DNA of 64,000 nt from Lachnospiraceae bacterium oral taxon 500. GTDB lineage: Bacteria > Bacillota > Clostridia > Lachnospirales > Vallitaleaceae. Location of the stretch: positions 685,001 through 749,000 of the forward strand of contig CP027241.1 in assembly GCA_002999035.1 (NCBI GenBank), read 5' to 3'. Position 1 is the stretch's first letter; each line of letters opens with the position of its first letter. Of this stretch, positions 51,290 to 60,615 are shown in pieces. The position numbers and the translations under genes were made by a program. The notes beneath the pieces were generated by a model. That model searched no databases, was not told where the DNA came from, and saw only the letters and a program-made list of their open reading frames with translations.

Positions 51290-54200
51290 TTACCGTTCCA
51301 GCTTTTGCGCCCGCACAATAATCGCAGCAATTTCCGCTCTGGTAATGAAAGCTTGCGGCTGAAGCAGGCCATTGTCCCGCCCCTGATAAATGCCGGCTGC
51401 CACTGCCCACTGCATTGCCTCCTGTGCCCAAGCGCTGATTTGGTCAGCGTCTTTGAAAGTCATTTCAGCTTTGGCACTTTGCGACATTTTCCGAGAATAA
51501 TAGCGATACAGGAGCACTGCAACTTCTTCCCGGGTAATGGCTGCGCTTGGTTGGTCGCCGTCACTCCGGCCCTGAATAATCTGATTAGCAGCCGCCCAAT
51601 TCATGGCCGGCTGATACCAGACGGCATTCTCCGTTTTCTGCATCTGCTCCTGTCCAGCCATTCGATATAAAATCTGGACAAACATCGCCCGAGTTCCCGT
51701 CTCCTGCGGCTGAAAATGATTATCCGTCATTCCCTGCATCAAGCCCAGCTGCTGCACCATTTTAACATCGGCATAAAACCAATCCTGCGGCTGCACATCC
51801 TTAAATCCGGCAGTATCGGCCGGCCCGGCCGGAACTTTGGTTTCTTCCGGTAAAATAGTCGGTTTATCCGGTGCCGCATTCACCGCTGCTGTCTCTGATG
51901 TACTCGGAACATACGGCGCAAGCGCATTAAAGTCCTCGGCAACAACAAACTCGCCAAAGCTGTCAATCTCCGCACGGAGGAAACGTTCCAGCCGGTCAAC
52001 AGCCAATTCTTTATACCGGCCGTTTTCCTGCTGATAAAGTTTAACATTTTTTCCCTCGGCTGTCAGTGGCAGTTCTACCACTAAAGTCATCGGGTGATAG
52101 GGTCTCTCCAGCGGTCGGCTTTCTTCCTCAGCCGATACGCTGAAGCGACGGACAGCGGCGTTCGTCTGGCTTTCATTGACCTTCAAAACAAAGGCATGAT
52201 TCTCATTGCTGCCATTTAAAAGGCCTTCCAGCCTTTGAACTTCAATCTTACCATCGGTATTCTTCTGATAATCCAAATCAACCTTGCAAAACCGGGCCGG
52301 ATCAGCGGTCAGCTGTTTAATCGTGTCATTTTCATCATGGGTAAAAACCCACACCTTTTGGCTCGGTAAAGTTTCCTTGAATACATTTTTACCCAAAACA
52401 ACACTGCCCGGCAGATAAATAGACTTCAGCTTCTGACCATAGCTGAAACCCTCCTCACCGATACTTTGCAGGCTTTGCGGCAGTTCTAAATGTTCCAATT
52501 CATAGCAGGCACCAAATCCTTGGTCGCCGATGGACAACAGTTGTTTTTCCGGCAGATACAATTCTTTTAAGCTCTTACAGAAAGAGGCGCCGCATTTGTT
52601 AATTTCCTTTAAATTGCGGGGCAAAATCAAATGTTCCATCTCATCATTACCGGCAACGGCATATTCTTCAATTTTTTCAATCTTCTCGGGTACTACCAGC
52701 TGCTTAATTTTTTCCAATTCATACAATGCCAGTTTGCCGATGTATTCAAGGTCTTTGGGAATGTTAATCTCTTTCAATTCCTCGCAGCCCAAGAAAGCAA
52801 ACGGCTCAATCCGGCGCAGGCTTTGCGGCAGGTTAATTTCCTCCAGCGCAAAGCAATTTTGAAAAGCGCTCACACCCACGATTTTCACACCTTCCGGCAA
52901 AACTACTTTTTCCAGACGCATATGTGTCTTGCCGGCTCGTTCGCCAATTATTTCCGTTCCGGCTTTGACGCTGACCTGAGCTAAACCCTGTGGAATATAA
53001 ACCAAGGTTTGACCTTCATAAACCAAACCGTCTTCGCTGTAAAATCTGGAGTTTCCCGGGGCAATATTAATCGCCTGCAATTTTACTGTTGAATCATTGT
53101 CAAAGCTTTCAAACAAATCCGCTAAGGTATCTGCTTTAAACTCAGTAAAGGTTGACGGCAGCGTTATCTCCGTCATGCTGTCCATGCCTAAAAAAGCCTG
53201 GTTGCCAATCGTAGTTATGCCTTCGGGCAAAGTTAATTTTTCTATTTTCAGACAGCTTTTGAATGCACTTTCTTCAATTTCTGTCAGTTTTTGATTCCAC
53301 TCAATCGACTCCAATCCGCGGCATCCTAAGAAAGCCGCCTTTCCTATCTTCGTACATTCTGCAGGAATAACGATTTGCCGCAAGCTAAAACAATTGCTGC
53401 ACATATTTTCCGGAATGGCCGATAGTTGCCGAGATAATGTCAATGTTTGCAGCGAACCCATTCTTTCCAAAGCCGACTTACCCAAAACCGTTACACTGTC
53501 TGGCAGGTGCAGCTCAGTTAACTGCTCACAGCCGAAAAAAACCGCTTCGTCGATTTCCTGCAAACCCTGGTTAAAGACGATTTCCCGCAGGGCGATGCAG
53601 TTTTTGAAAGCCTCTTTTTCCAGTTTCGTTATATTGGCACCCAGCGTCAACTTGGTAATCTTACTGTTTCCCCGAAAGGCATTGGCCGCCAACGCCGTAA
53701 CCGCTCTGCCGTCAACCTCATCGGGCAAAACAATCTCGGTATCGTGTCCGTAATATTTAACCAAACGGCCGGCCGCATCTACCTTAAATAAGTTGCCGCC
53801 GCCGACAACATCAATATCCAAAACCGCCAGCCGTTGATCGGCATGGAATACTAAAATCTTGGTTTCCCCGACCTTATGCGCGGTCACCTTGCCGTCTGCC
53901 GTGACCTCGGCAATCTGCGGCTCAAGCGATAGATAATTAACCGTGCCAAAAGTAATGGCCGCCGGCGAAGCCGTCAGTTCAATCTGATATTCTTCGTCCG
54001 GGCTTAATGCCTTTTCGGTTTCATCCAGTTTAAAAATATCAAAACTTTCAAAGCTTTCTTTATTGGCAAACTTTAACTTGGTGTTATTGTTTTTATCATA
54101 AATTTTCTGATAAATTTCCTGAATCGTTGACGGCTCGCCGCCGTAATAAACGATTGACATCTGATCGGTTGGGTTGGCGCCGATGACTGCAGCGTCATTT

Positions 54201-54832
54201 TCAAACAAGAGCCATTGAAAGGGACTGCCATTATCACCGGCAAAACTGGAACCCACCTCGGCCACACTGGCTGGTACCCGCAAACCCTGTAATTGATAGC
54301 AAGTTTCAAAGGCACTGGCACCAATACTCTCCAATCCTTGGTTTAAATGCACTGCCTTAATTTTGCTGTTATAGTAGGCACTCTTTCCAATTCGCTTCAA
54401 ACTGGCTGGCATTTCGGCAAAAACAATGCCGCTGGAAAGAAAAGCTTTGTCGCCGATGCCCTCTAAGCCTTCCGGTAAAGCCATATATTTCAGTTTTTTG
54501 CAGCCGCTGAAAGCCTTCTGGCCAATCTGCTGCAACCCACTACCGGCAAATGTTATCCGCTCCAACCCGGTACATTTTTCAAAGGCCGACTCTCCAATTT
54601 CTTTAACACTGCTTGGGATTTGCACCGAAATAATCTGCTTGTTTTTAAACGCGGCCGGTCCAATCTTTTCTACTCCATCCGGCACAACTATGTTTTGATC
54701 GGTGCCATGATAAGCAACCAAAACATTATCCTCTATTTCAAAGTCTTCCGCCGCCTTTACCGGAAACCCCAAACTAAATAACATCGTCAAGGTAACGACA
54801 GCTGCTATGTATTTTCTTACTCTGTTATGCAT
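51290..54832 (-). CDS. BspA-like leucine-rich repeat surface protein with SLH anchor
   Basis: The protein has 1180 residues from the ATG at 54832, behind GGGAGGAATC. The signal peptide ends near VKAAEDF. LRR_5 (BspA-type) repeats fill about 40-220 and 370-870 (pattern IGxxAFxxCxxLxxIxLPxxL). Between them, about 285-350, is a Big_2-like Ig domain. A further segment without repeats (about 870-1000) precedes three SLH motifs (GFKDVQPQDWFYADV, AVWYQPAMNWAAANQII, TFKDADQISAWAQEAMQWAVAAGI) that hold the protein to cell-wall polymer. BspA-type repeats often bind host or partner surfaces. A Fur-type box at its promoter implies iron control. Confidence 0.93.
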   Translation of the reverse strand: MHNRVRKYIAAVVTLTMLFSLGFPVKAAEDFEIEDNVLVAYHGTDQNIVVPDGVEKIGPAAFKNKQIISVQIPSSVKEIGESAFEKCTGLERITFAGSGLQQIGQKAFSGCKKLKYMALPEGLEGIGDKAFLSSGIVFAEMPASLKRIGKSAYYNSKIKAVHLNQGLESIGASAFETCYQLQGLRVPASVAEVGSSFAGDNGSPFQWLLFENDAAVIGANPTDQMSIVYYGGEPSTIQEIYQKIYDKNNNTKLKFANKESFESFDIFKLDETEKALSPDEEYQIELTASPAAITFGTVNYLSLEPQIAEVTADGKVTAHKVGETKILVFHADQRLAVLDIDVVGGGNLFKVDAAGRLVKYYGHDTEIVLPDEVDGRAVTALAANAFRGNSKITKLTLGANITKLEKEAFKNCIALREIVFNQGLQEIDEAVFFGCEQLTELHLPDSVTVLGKSALERMGSLQTLTLSRQLSAIPENMCSNCFSLRQIVIPAECTKIGKAAFLGCRGLESIEWNQKLTEIEESAFKSCLKIEKLTLPEGITTIGNQAFLGMDSMTEITLPSTFTEFKADTLADLFESFDNDSTVKLQAINIAPGNSRFYSEDGLVYEGQTLVYIPQGLAQVSVKAGTEIIGERAGKTHMRLEKVVLPEGVKIVGVSAFQNCFALEEINLPQSLRRIEPFAFLGCEELKEINIPKDLEYIGKLALYELEKIKQLVVPEKIEKIEEYAVAGNDEMEHLILPRNLKEINKCGASFCKSLKELYLPEKQLLSIGDQGFGACYELEHLELPQSLQSIGEEGFSYGQKLKSIYLPGSVVLGKNVFKETLPSQKVWVFTHDENDTIKQLTADPARFCKVDLDYQKNTDGKIEVQRLEGLLNGSNENHAFVLKVNESQTNAAVRRFSVSAEEESRPLERPYHPMTLVVELPLTAEGKNVKLYQQENGRYKELAVDRLERFLRAEIDSFGEFVVAEDFNALAPYVPSTSETAAVNAAPDKPTILPEETKVPAGPADTAGFKDVQPQDWFYADVKMVQQLGLMQGMTDNHFQPQETGTRAMFVQILYRMAGQEQMQKTENAVWYQPAMNWAAANQIIQGRSDGDQPSAAITREEVAVLLYRYYSRKMSQSAKAEMTFKDADQISAWAQEAMQWAVAAGIYQGRDNGLLQPQAFITRAEIAAIIVRAQKLER

Positions 54833-55022
54833 ACTGATTCCTCCCATTGCTAAAATGTTCCCTTTGATGCCGCTGATCGCCGCATCGTAAAACCCTTTAT
54901 TATTGCTGGGCTTTACTGGCTAAAGTCCAACCCGAAATGAAACTTGATTTTTCCTCCTTTCCTCTTCCGCGTAAAATAAATAGGAAAAACCTATGTTTTC
55001 CCGTTTAAAATCCGTTTTTATT

Positions 55023-55043
55023 CGATAATAATAATTATTATCG
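55023..55043 (-). promoter_or_regulatory. Fur-type box before the LRR/SLH gene
   Basis: A perfect palindrome with 10-bp arms CGATAATAAT and ATTATTATCG around one A. It agrees closely with the GATAATnATTATC core of Fur sites. It covers the expected transcription start. Confidence 0.7.
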
Positions 55044-55049
55044 TTTAAA

Positions 55050-55077
55050 ATGATAGCACTTATTTATATTTTGTCAA
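55050..55077 (-). promoter_or_regulatory. Sigma-A promoter of the LRR/SLH gene
   Basis: TTGACA (55077-55072), a 16-base spacer and TATCAT (55055-55050) with an upstream TGC. The leader to the start codon is about 210 bases, in which I see no known riboswitch. Confidence 0.8.
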
Positions 55078-55266
55078 TAGACTTTAATTTATTTTTTATC
55101 ATTTTTTCGACATACTATATCTGATTTTTCTTTTTACAGCTATTCGCTAAAGTTGATTAGAGCTTGACGTACCAGTCGAAAAAATCATTGACTTTATCTG
55201 TTTTCATTCGCAGGTACTGTTTGACGAAGATCAGCCTGCCTTGGCCAGAAAATGCCGTTATCGCAT

Positions 55267-55310
55267 AAAAAGCGTTCCGACCAACCGATTGGCTGACCTG
55301 AACGCTTTTT
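55267..55310 (-). terminator. Intrinsic terminator of the nine-repeat LPXTG gene
   Basis: AAAAAGCGTTC (55267-55277) pairs with GAACGCTTTTT (55300-55310); the loop holds CCAACCGATTGG. It is a near copy of the terminator at 51140-51185. Confidence 0.85.
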
Positions 55311-55314
55311 ATTT

Positions 55315-55583
55315 TTTGTTTTTATGCTTCTGCGTTTTCCGCTTTCGCATTTTAAGTTCTGCAATTTTAGTTTCTGCGTTTCCGCTTGCGGTCACATTCC
55401 CGCTGTCGTACCTTTCTACCAGCGTTTCCGTCCGCATTTCCGCTTCCGCATCCTCACATTAGCGGTTCTGCCTTTGTTTCGCTGTTCTTACTTGCGCTTC
55501 CCATCAGCGTTTTCGCTTGTGTTTCAGCGGTTCTTGCGGTTCTACTTGTGTTTCTATGCTTTACCGTTTCCGCTTGTGTTCCG
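55315..55583 (-). other. Low-complexity 3' trailer of the LPXTG gene
   Basis: About 270 bp between stop codon and terminator consist of imperfect units such as TTTCCGCTT, TTCTGCG and GTTTCTG (plus strand). A shorter trailer of the same kind (51190-51285) follows the LRR/SLH gene. No convincing gene is present; frames here overlap the end of the surface protein gene. Confidence 0.6.
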
Positions 55584-58500
55584 CTATTTCCGCTTAAACA
55601 GCAGTCCTAATACAGCCAGCGCCAAGCCTAAGAGGCTAAAGCCAGCAGCCGGAATACCACTCGTCTTCGGAAGCTCCGGTACACCCTGCGGAATCTCGTC
55701 CTCAAACGGAACTTCCGGTGTTTTTGTACTGCCTTCCGGTGTTGCTTCCTCGTCGATATCAGTGGTCGGCGGGGTGGTCGGAGGCGTAGTCGGGGTGGTC
55801 GGCGGAGTATTCGGGGTCGTTGGCGGAGTATCCGGGGTCGGCGGGGTCGGCGGAGTATCATTGCCGCCCGGTTCATCCGGTACATATGGCGGCGGAGGTG
55901 TCTGCTGCGTATTAGTAATCGTAAAGCCTGCTGCCATATCGCCGGTAATCTCAGTCGAATACCACGCAAGGTATCTTTCGCTTACGGTATAAACATAAGC
56001 TTTGCCCGTCACTTCATCATATTTCGGCAAGTTCTCAAAGGTATAGTGCCAGACATTACCCTGATAATCCGTTTTCTTCAAAGTTTGCGTCCTAAAGGGC
56101 ACATCATCTCGCCGCAAATCAATGATGATTTCATCAGCAACACCACCTACCCATTTCTTGGTAACCGGAACATTCACCGTTTCGGTATTGGTGTTGGTAA
56201 TGACAAAGCCATCCTTCACACTACCGGTAATGGTGCTAGTATAGTTCGGTATATTGACCTCCTGCACCATATATTCAATCTCATGCCCATCTTCCTTGCT
56301 GTACTTCGGTAAATCAGTGAATTCACCTTTCCAGTTTTTCGCAGGATCAGAGTTAGCCGTTAAGAGCAGCTGTTTATCTGTTGCCTTGCCATCAGCCAAC
56401 AATCTAACCATGATTTCTGGTCTTGCCGGTCCACGCCAAACCTTCTGCACCGGAATCTTAATCTTCTCGGTGTCGTAGTTGGTAATGGTAAATCCCTGCT
56501 CGGCATCGCCGGTGATTGTGGAATCATAGCCGCCAATCGGATCTTCTTTGACCGTATACTTAATGATCTGTCCAGCTGGGGTATATTTCTCCAGCGGGCC
56601 AAAAGTGTGCTGCCATTTATGCTGGTCTTTATTGGCTTTGGTTAAAACAATATGATCTACTTCCACATCGTCAGCATATAAGCGAATCGTTATACTATCC
56701 GCTTCCTTACCATGCCATATCTTGGTTACAGGAACAGATGTCTTGCCAACGATTGTATTGGTAATGGTAAAGCCGTTTGCCATTGTTCCGGCGGCAGGCT
56801 TAGATTCATAACCGTCCGGTACCTTTTCTACTACTGTGTACTGAATCTCATTGCCGGCTTCATCATAAACATCCAAGTTCTCAAAGGAAGCTTTATAATG
56901 CTTTGCCGCATTCGGATCGGCTTTTAAAGTCCTAGTCTGATTCGGCACCATCGGCTGGGTGTTTTTAAGCAGAGTCACTACTATCTCCGGCGTTACCGTA
57001 CCTGCCGGTACTGCCCATTTCTTGGTTACCTCAATCGTTCTCTTTTCCTGACTGATATTGGTAATCTTAACCGCCTTTGGATCCTGGCTGTCAATCTTTG
57101 CAGTATAACCGGTTACAGCTTGTTCTGTTACGGTATAAGTAATCAGCTTCTTGTTCTGATCATAAGCCGGTAACTTCGTAAAAGTATACTTTTGCCAGTT
57201 ATTTGCTTTCGTCAGCATTCCTGTTCTGCTGCTTCCGTCACTTCCCGTTAAAACAACAGTGATTTCAGCCGGTCTGTTCGACGCGTTCTTATCCACCCAA
57301 GTTTTTTCAACCGATACTTCGGTTTCTTTAACATTATAAATAGTAAAGCTTTCCGATTTATTCGGAGTCGGCTTAACTGTTGTCAAATAACCGGCCGGCA
57401 CGTTTCTTTCCTTGACCGTGTATTTAATTTCTTGGTTAGCCTGGTCAAACTTGGGGACATCCTTAAACTTATTTGTAAAGTCATTCCCTGTGTTTAATTT
57501 AACCGCCGCAACATTCGCCTTGCGATCCGGTTTGCCCTCAGCATCGGCAATCCAAAGCTCCGCTTCGATCTCAGGTTCCTCCGTTCCGGCAGCATGATAC
57601 CATTTCTTAATGACTTCAATCTCCGTCAGCGAAGAGTTGGTAATGACAAAACCATCTTTCGCCAAATCGCTGATATGCTTTTGATATCCGACCGGTACAT
57701 TTGGCTCATCGACTGTATATTTAATTTCCTTTCCATCCCGAGTGTATTTCGGCAAATCTTTAAACACATGCATCCAGTTTTCCTGCGGATCTGAACTGCT
57801 GGATAAAGTCCAATTTTGAATCGGCTGACCATCAGCAAGCAGAATAACATCTACCGGTCCCCCTGTTGAACCAATCCACTTCTTTTCTACGGAAACCTCA
57901 GTTTTTTCAATGTTATAGAGTGTTACTTCATTGCCGTTAGCCGGCAATTCTTCCACTTCCAAAACATAGCCAGCCGGAACATTTTTCTCAACTGCCGTAT
58001 AGGCGGCTAAGTTACCCTTAGAATTATACTTCGGAACGGGAACGGTTTTCGTCCACGTATTTCCTGCCGTTATTTCTACATTTGGGACAACAACATCATT
58101 AGTCTCTTTTTCTACGATATCAACTATGATCTTATCAATTTGACCATTTGACGATACCCATTTTTTGGTTACCGTAAAGTCAATTTTTTCGGTGTTGGTA
58201 TTGGTGATGGTAAAGCCGGTACCGCCTGGATTTTTCGTCACTTTTGCCTCATACCCGGCCGGCACCACTTTTTCTCTAACCCAATACTGAATCTCTTTCC
58301 ATTTGCCATTTGCATCCTTCTTATTCTTCAGCAAGCCAGAAAAAGTATAACTCCACTCATCGTTTTCGCCTAAAATACATTCAGCAATCACTGTCTGCGG
58401 CTCATCTTCATCATAGACTTGAACGTTAATCGGATCGCCCTTCGGGCCTGCCCATTTCTTGGTTACCACAAAAGAGGTGATATCATTATAACCGGCGCCG

Positions 58501-60098
58501 CCTTCGGCTGTGGCATAAACCAGCTTAGCGCTGGCTTCTGTCGAATTGTCAAGATTCCATGTCATTTTGGCTTTATTGACATAATCGCCGTGTTTCTCCT
58601 GCTTGGTATTAAACGATACCAAATAGCCAACCACTTTTTTGGCTATCGGCGTGTTAAGATCATCATCAATTCCATACAAGGTCTTAGTTTGTTCCCGAAG
58701 CGGCTTATTCGCTCCGGTTAGTTTTTCGTTTATGAATCTTATGGCCAGCTTTTCATAGTCCGACTTAAAATCTGAATAAGTCAAACCTACATCCTTACCC
58801 AAATCACCTAAATAGAATAAAAGTTTAGCCGCTTTATCCCCATGAGCCGGATATACTGCTGCACTCAACGGCTGTGTCAGTTTGCCTTTAGCCCATGTCT
58901 CAAAAGCTGCATAGTCCCCATTTTCATTATAGACTTCAACTTGTTTTGGTTTTATACTTGGCCACCACAGACCATAGCCACTTAACTTACCGTCCGCGGT
59001 TGCCGCATACAGCGGCACCTGAAATCTAATGCTCTCCCTGTCAATTTCCATAGTCGGATCCGGTAGGGTGTCCTCTATCCAAACATTTTTCTTAACTTCC
59101 GCTTCACCCGTTTCCAGATAAATTTTAAATTGTTTACTATTTACCACGAGATACCAGCGCAGTAAAATTTGCCCATCGTCTGTTTTGAAGAGATAACCGC
59201 CCTTTTCCAAGTCATTGCCCTGGCCAGTTTCTTTTATCTGCGGCTCGGAATGTCCCTGCGGCTCCACTACGATACCTTCCGTTCCGACTTCCTGGCTGGG
59301 TTTTATTTCAAGGTCTTCCCGCGCGTTAAATCGAATTTTAAAGTAACCGTCTATAATACCGCCCTTTTTCCCGGCTCCGTTTTCATTCAGAGTAGCGGTT
59401 AATTTCCGATTTTCCGTATCAACCACAAAGCTTCCCAGCGTTTCATTTGGACCTTCCGCCGAACCGATGGCAATCGGCTTATTGGGATCAAAACCAAAGT
59501 TTTCTAACTTAATAAAATTCGGCAGCCCAAAAACAAAATAATCTCCGGCCTTGACCTCTTCCATATTCTGCTTTGAAATATCCCATTTATAATAAAACTC
59601 AACCTTCCAGCCTTCTTTTATCTGCTTCGGTTTTCCGCTTAGATCCTCAGTTTCTTTTCCGTCTTGATCATATAATATGGTCTTACCGTCCCTGATAATA
59701 TATGTTTTGCTGTTGTCTGTCCAAACAATATATACATCCGGTATACCGCCATGTTTTCTATTTACTAAATCCGTAATATTCCGCGGCCCTCTCGGCGCCC
59801 TTGGCTGAATCGCTGCATCAGTGGCGCTTCGCATGGCTTCGTCTTCGTCTTCCGCTTCCTCCAAGTCCGCGTCTTCCTCGTCGTCCGGTGTTACGTTTTC
59901 CTCTTCTGCCTGCGCCGTTTCTTCCGTAACTGTACTCTCCTCTTCCTCCAGCGGAATCGGCTCATACTCTTCTCCCGCCTGCACCTCCTGCGTCTGCCGC
60001 TCTGCCGCTTCCGTATCAGCAAACAAACTGACATTTGGAAAAGCAACATTCAGCAGGAGCATCAGCACCAAACTAAGGCTTATGACTTTTCTCTTCAT
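55584..60098 (-). CDS. LPXTG-anchored surface protein with nine Cna_B repeats
   Basis: The protein has 1504 residues. A signal peptide (1 to about 28) is followed by a very acidic stretch to about 93. An adhesin head-like region (about 100-535) contains collagen-binding-domain-like segments. Nine Cna_B-type repeats of about 95 residues follow (541-1394; VTKKWxG at the start, YTVxExxVPxGY in the middle, GFTITNT at the end). They carry Lys and Glu at positions that could form isopeptide bonds. A Pro/Thr linker leads to the sortase signal LPKTSG near 1476, a helix and KRK. The start follows AAAAGGAG. It would form a long stiff stalk with an adhesive tip. No sortase gene is in the window. Confidence 0.93.
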   Translation of the reverse strand: MKRKVISLSLVLMLLLNVAFPNVSLFADTEAAERQTQEVQAGEEYEPIPLEEEESTVTEETAQAEEENVTPDDEEDADLEEAEDEDEAMRSATDAAIQPRAPRGPRNITDLVNRKHGGIPDVYIVWTDNSKTYIIRDGKTILYDQDGKETEDLSGKPKQIKEGWKVEFYYKWDISKQNMEEVKAGDYFVFGLPNFIKLENFGFDPNKPIAIGSAEGPNETLGSFVVDTENRKLTATLNENGAGKKGGIIDGYFKIRFNAREDLEIKPSQEVGTEGIVVEPQGHSEPQIKETGQGNDLEKGGYLFKTDDGQILLRWYLVVNSKQFKIYLETGEAEVKKNVWIEDTLPDPTMEIDRESIRFQVPLYAATADGKLSGYGLWWPSIKPKQVEVYNENGDYAAFETWAKGKLTQPLSAAVYPAHGDKAAKLLFYLGDLGKDVGLTYSDFKSDYEKLAIRFINEKLTGANKPLREQTKTLYGIDDDLNTPIAKKVVGYLVSFNTKQEKHGDYVNKAKMTWNLDNSTEASAKLVYATAEGGAGYNDITSFVVTKKWAGPKGDPINVQVYDEDEPQTVIAECILGENDEWSYTFSGLLKNKKDANGKWKEIQYWVREKVVPAGYEAKVTKNPGGTGFTITNTNTEKIDFTVTKKWVSSNGQIDKIIVDIVEKETNDVVVPNVEITAGNTWTKTVPVPKYNSKGNLAAYTAVEKNVPAGYVLEVEELPANGNEVTLYNIEKTEVSVEKKWIGSTGGPVDVILLADGQPIQNWTLSSSSDPQENWMHVFKDLPKYTRDGKEIKYTVDEPNVPVGYQKHISDLAKDGFVITNSSLTEIEVIKKWYHAAGTEEPEIEAELWIADAEGKPDRKANVAAVKLNTGNDFTNKFKDVPKFDQANQEIKYTVKERNVPAGYLTTVKPTPNKSESFTIYNVKETEVSVEKTWVDKNASNRPAEITVVLTGSDGSSRTGMLTKANNWQKYTFTKLPAYDQNKKLITYTVTEQAVTGYTAKIDSQDPKAVKITNISQEKRTIEVTKKWAVPAGTVTPEIVVTLLKNTQPMVPNQTRTLKADPNAAKHYKASFENLDVYDEAGNEIQYTVVEKVPDGYESKPAAGTMANGFTITNTIVGKTSVPVTKIWHGKEADSITIRLYADDVEVDHIVLTKANKDQHKWQHTFGPLEKYTPAGQIIKYTVKEDPIGGYDSTITGDAEQGFTITNYDTEKIKIPVQKVWRGPARPEIMVRLLADGKATDKQLLLTANSDPAKNWKGEFTDLPKYSKEDGHEIEYMVQEVNIPNYTSTITGSVKDGFVITNTNTETVNVPVTKKWVGGVADEIIIDLRRDDVPFRTQTLKKTDYQGNVWHYTFENLPKYDEVTGKAYVYTVSERYLAWYSTEITGDMAAGFTITNTQQTPPPPYVPDEPGGNDTPPTPPTPDTPPTTPNTPPTTPTTPPTTPPTTDIDEEATPEGSTKTPEVPFEDEIPQGVPELPKTSGIPAAGFSLLGLALAVLGLLFKRK

Positions 60099-60242
60099 TT
60101 TACACTCCTTTTGCTCTTTATCTTTGTTTTTGCGTTCCCTGTTTTTCCGGGACGTCTTAGGATTTTCCTTATGATTCCTATTTATCCCGAAAAATACAAT
60201 CCCTCAACCTCCACGCCTTTTGACATCTACATCCTTGTAGTG

Positions 60243-60248
60243 ATTATA
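60243..60248 (-). promoter_or_regulatory. Probable -10 of the nine-repeat LPXTG gene
   Basis: TATAAT preceded by TGA (extended -10) on the minus strand, about 145 bases before the ATG. No good -35 is visible, and the leader contains the small hairpin CTACA-AGGA-TGTAG. Confidence 0.5.
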
Positions 60249-60490
60249 TCATATTATCGGCTTGGAATCCACTTAATTTTATGGGATTTTAGACCTATTT
60301 CCCGACCGGGCAAATTCATAATCCATGCAACTCCGCTGTTTAAAGCAAATTGTAAAAAACGGAAAATTTTTTTTCTTTCGTTTTTTTAATATTTTTTTAT
60401 ATTTTCTTTGCATTCCGATTTTTTTTCGGACGCAATCACCGTTTCTAAACCGTCCGTACATGCTTCCGTATCTCCACAGCATATACACGC
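60249..60490. other. Non-coding gap between the two LPXTG genes
   Basis: AT-rich DNA with long T/A runs around 60370-60430. I see no gene or clear regulatory site apart from the flanking -10 and terminator. Confidence 0.6.
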
Positions 60491-60536
60491 ATAAAAAGCA
60501 GCGGCCCGGCAAAATCCGCAGAGCGCTGCTTTTTAT
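60491..60536 (-). terminator. Intrinsic terminator of the second LPXTG gene
   Basis: ATAAAAAGCAGC and GCTGCTTTTTAT form a 12-bp stem around a GC-rich loop, about 80 bp past the stop of the gene at 60616. Confidence 0.85.
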
Positions 60537-60615
60537 CGCATTTTTAAGCCACCGGCTGCTTTATTCCGTATGCCGGTTTTAGGCTGCATTTCATTCCGTT
60601 TTATTCACGCCGCAC

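Noticed and set aside
55324-55992. 222-codon plus-strand frame antisense to the LPXTG gene end
   Set aside because: It is produced by the low-complexity trailer and the Pro/Thr linker codons; no ribosome site.
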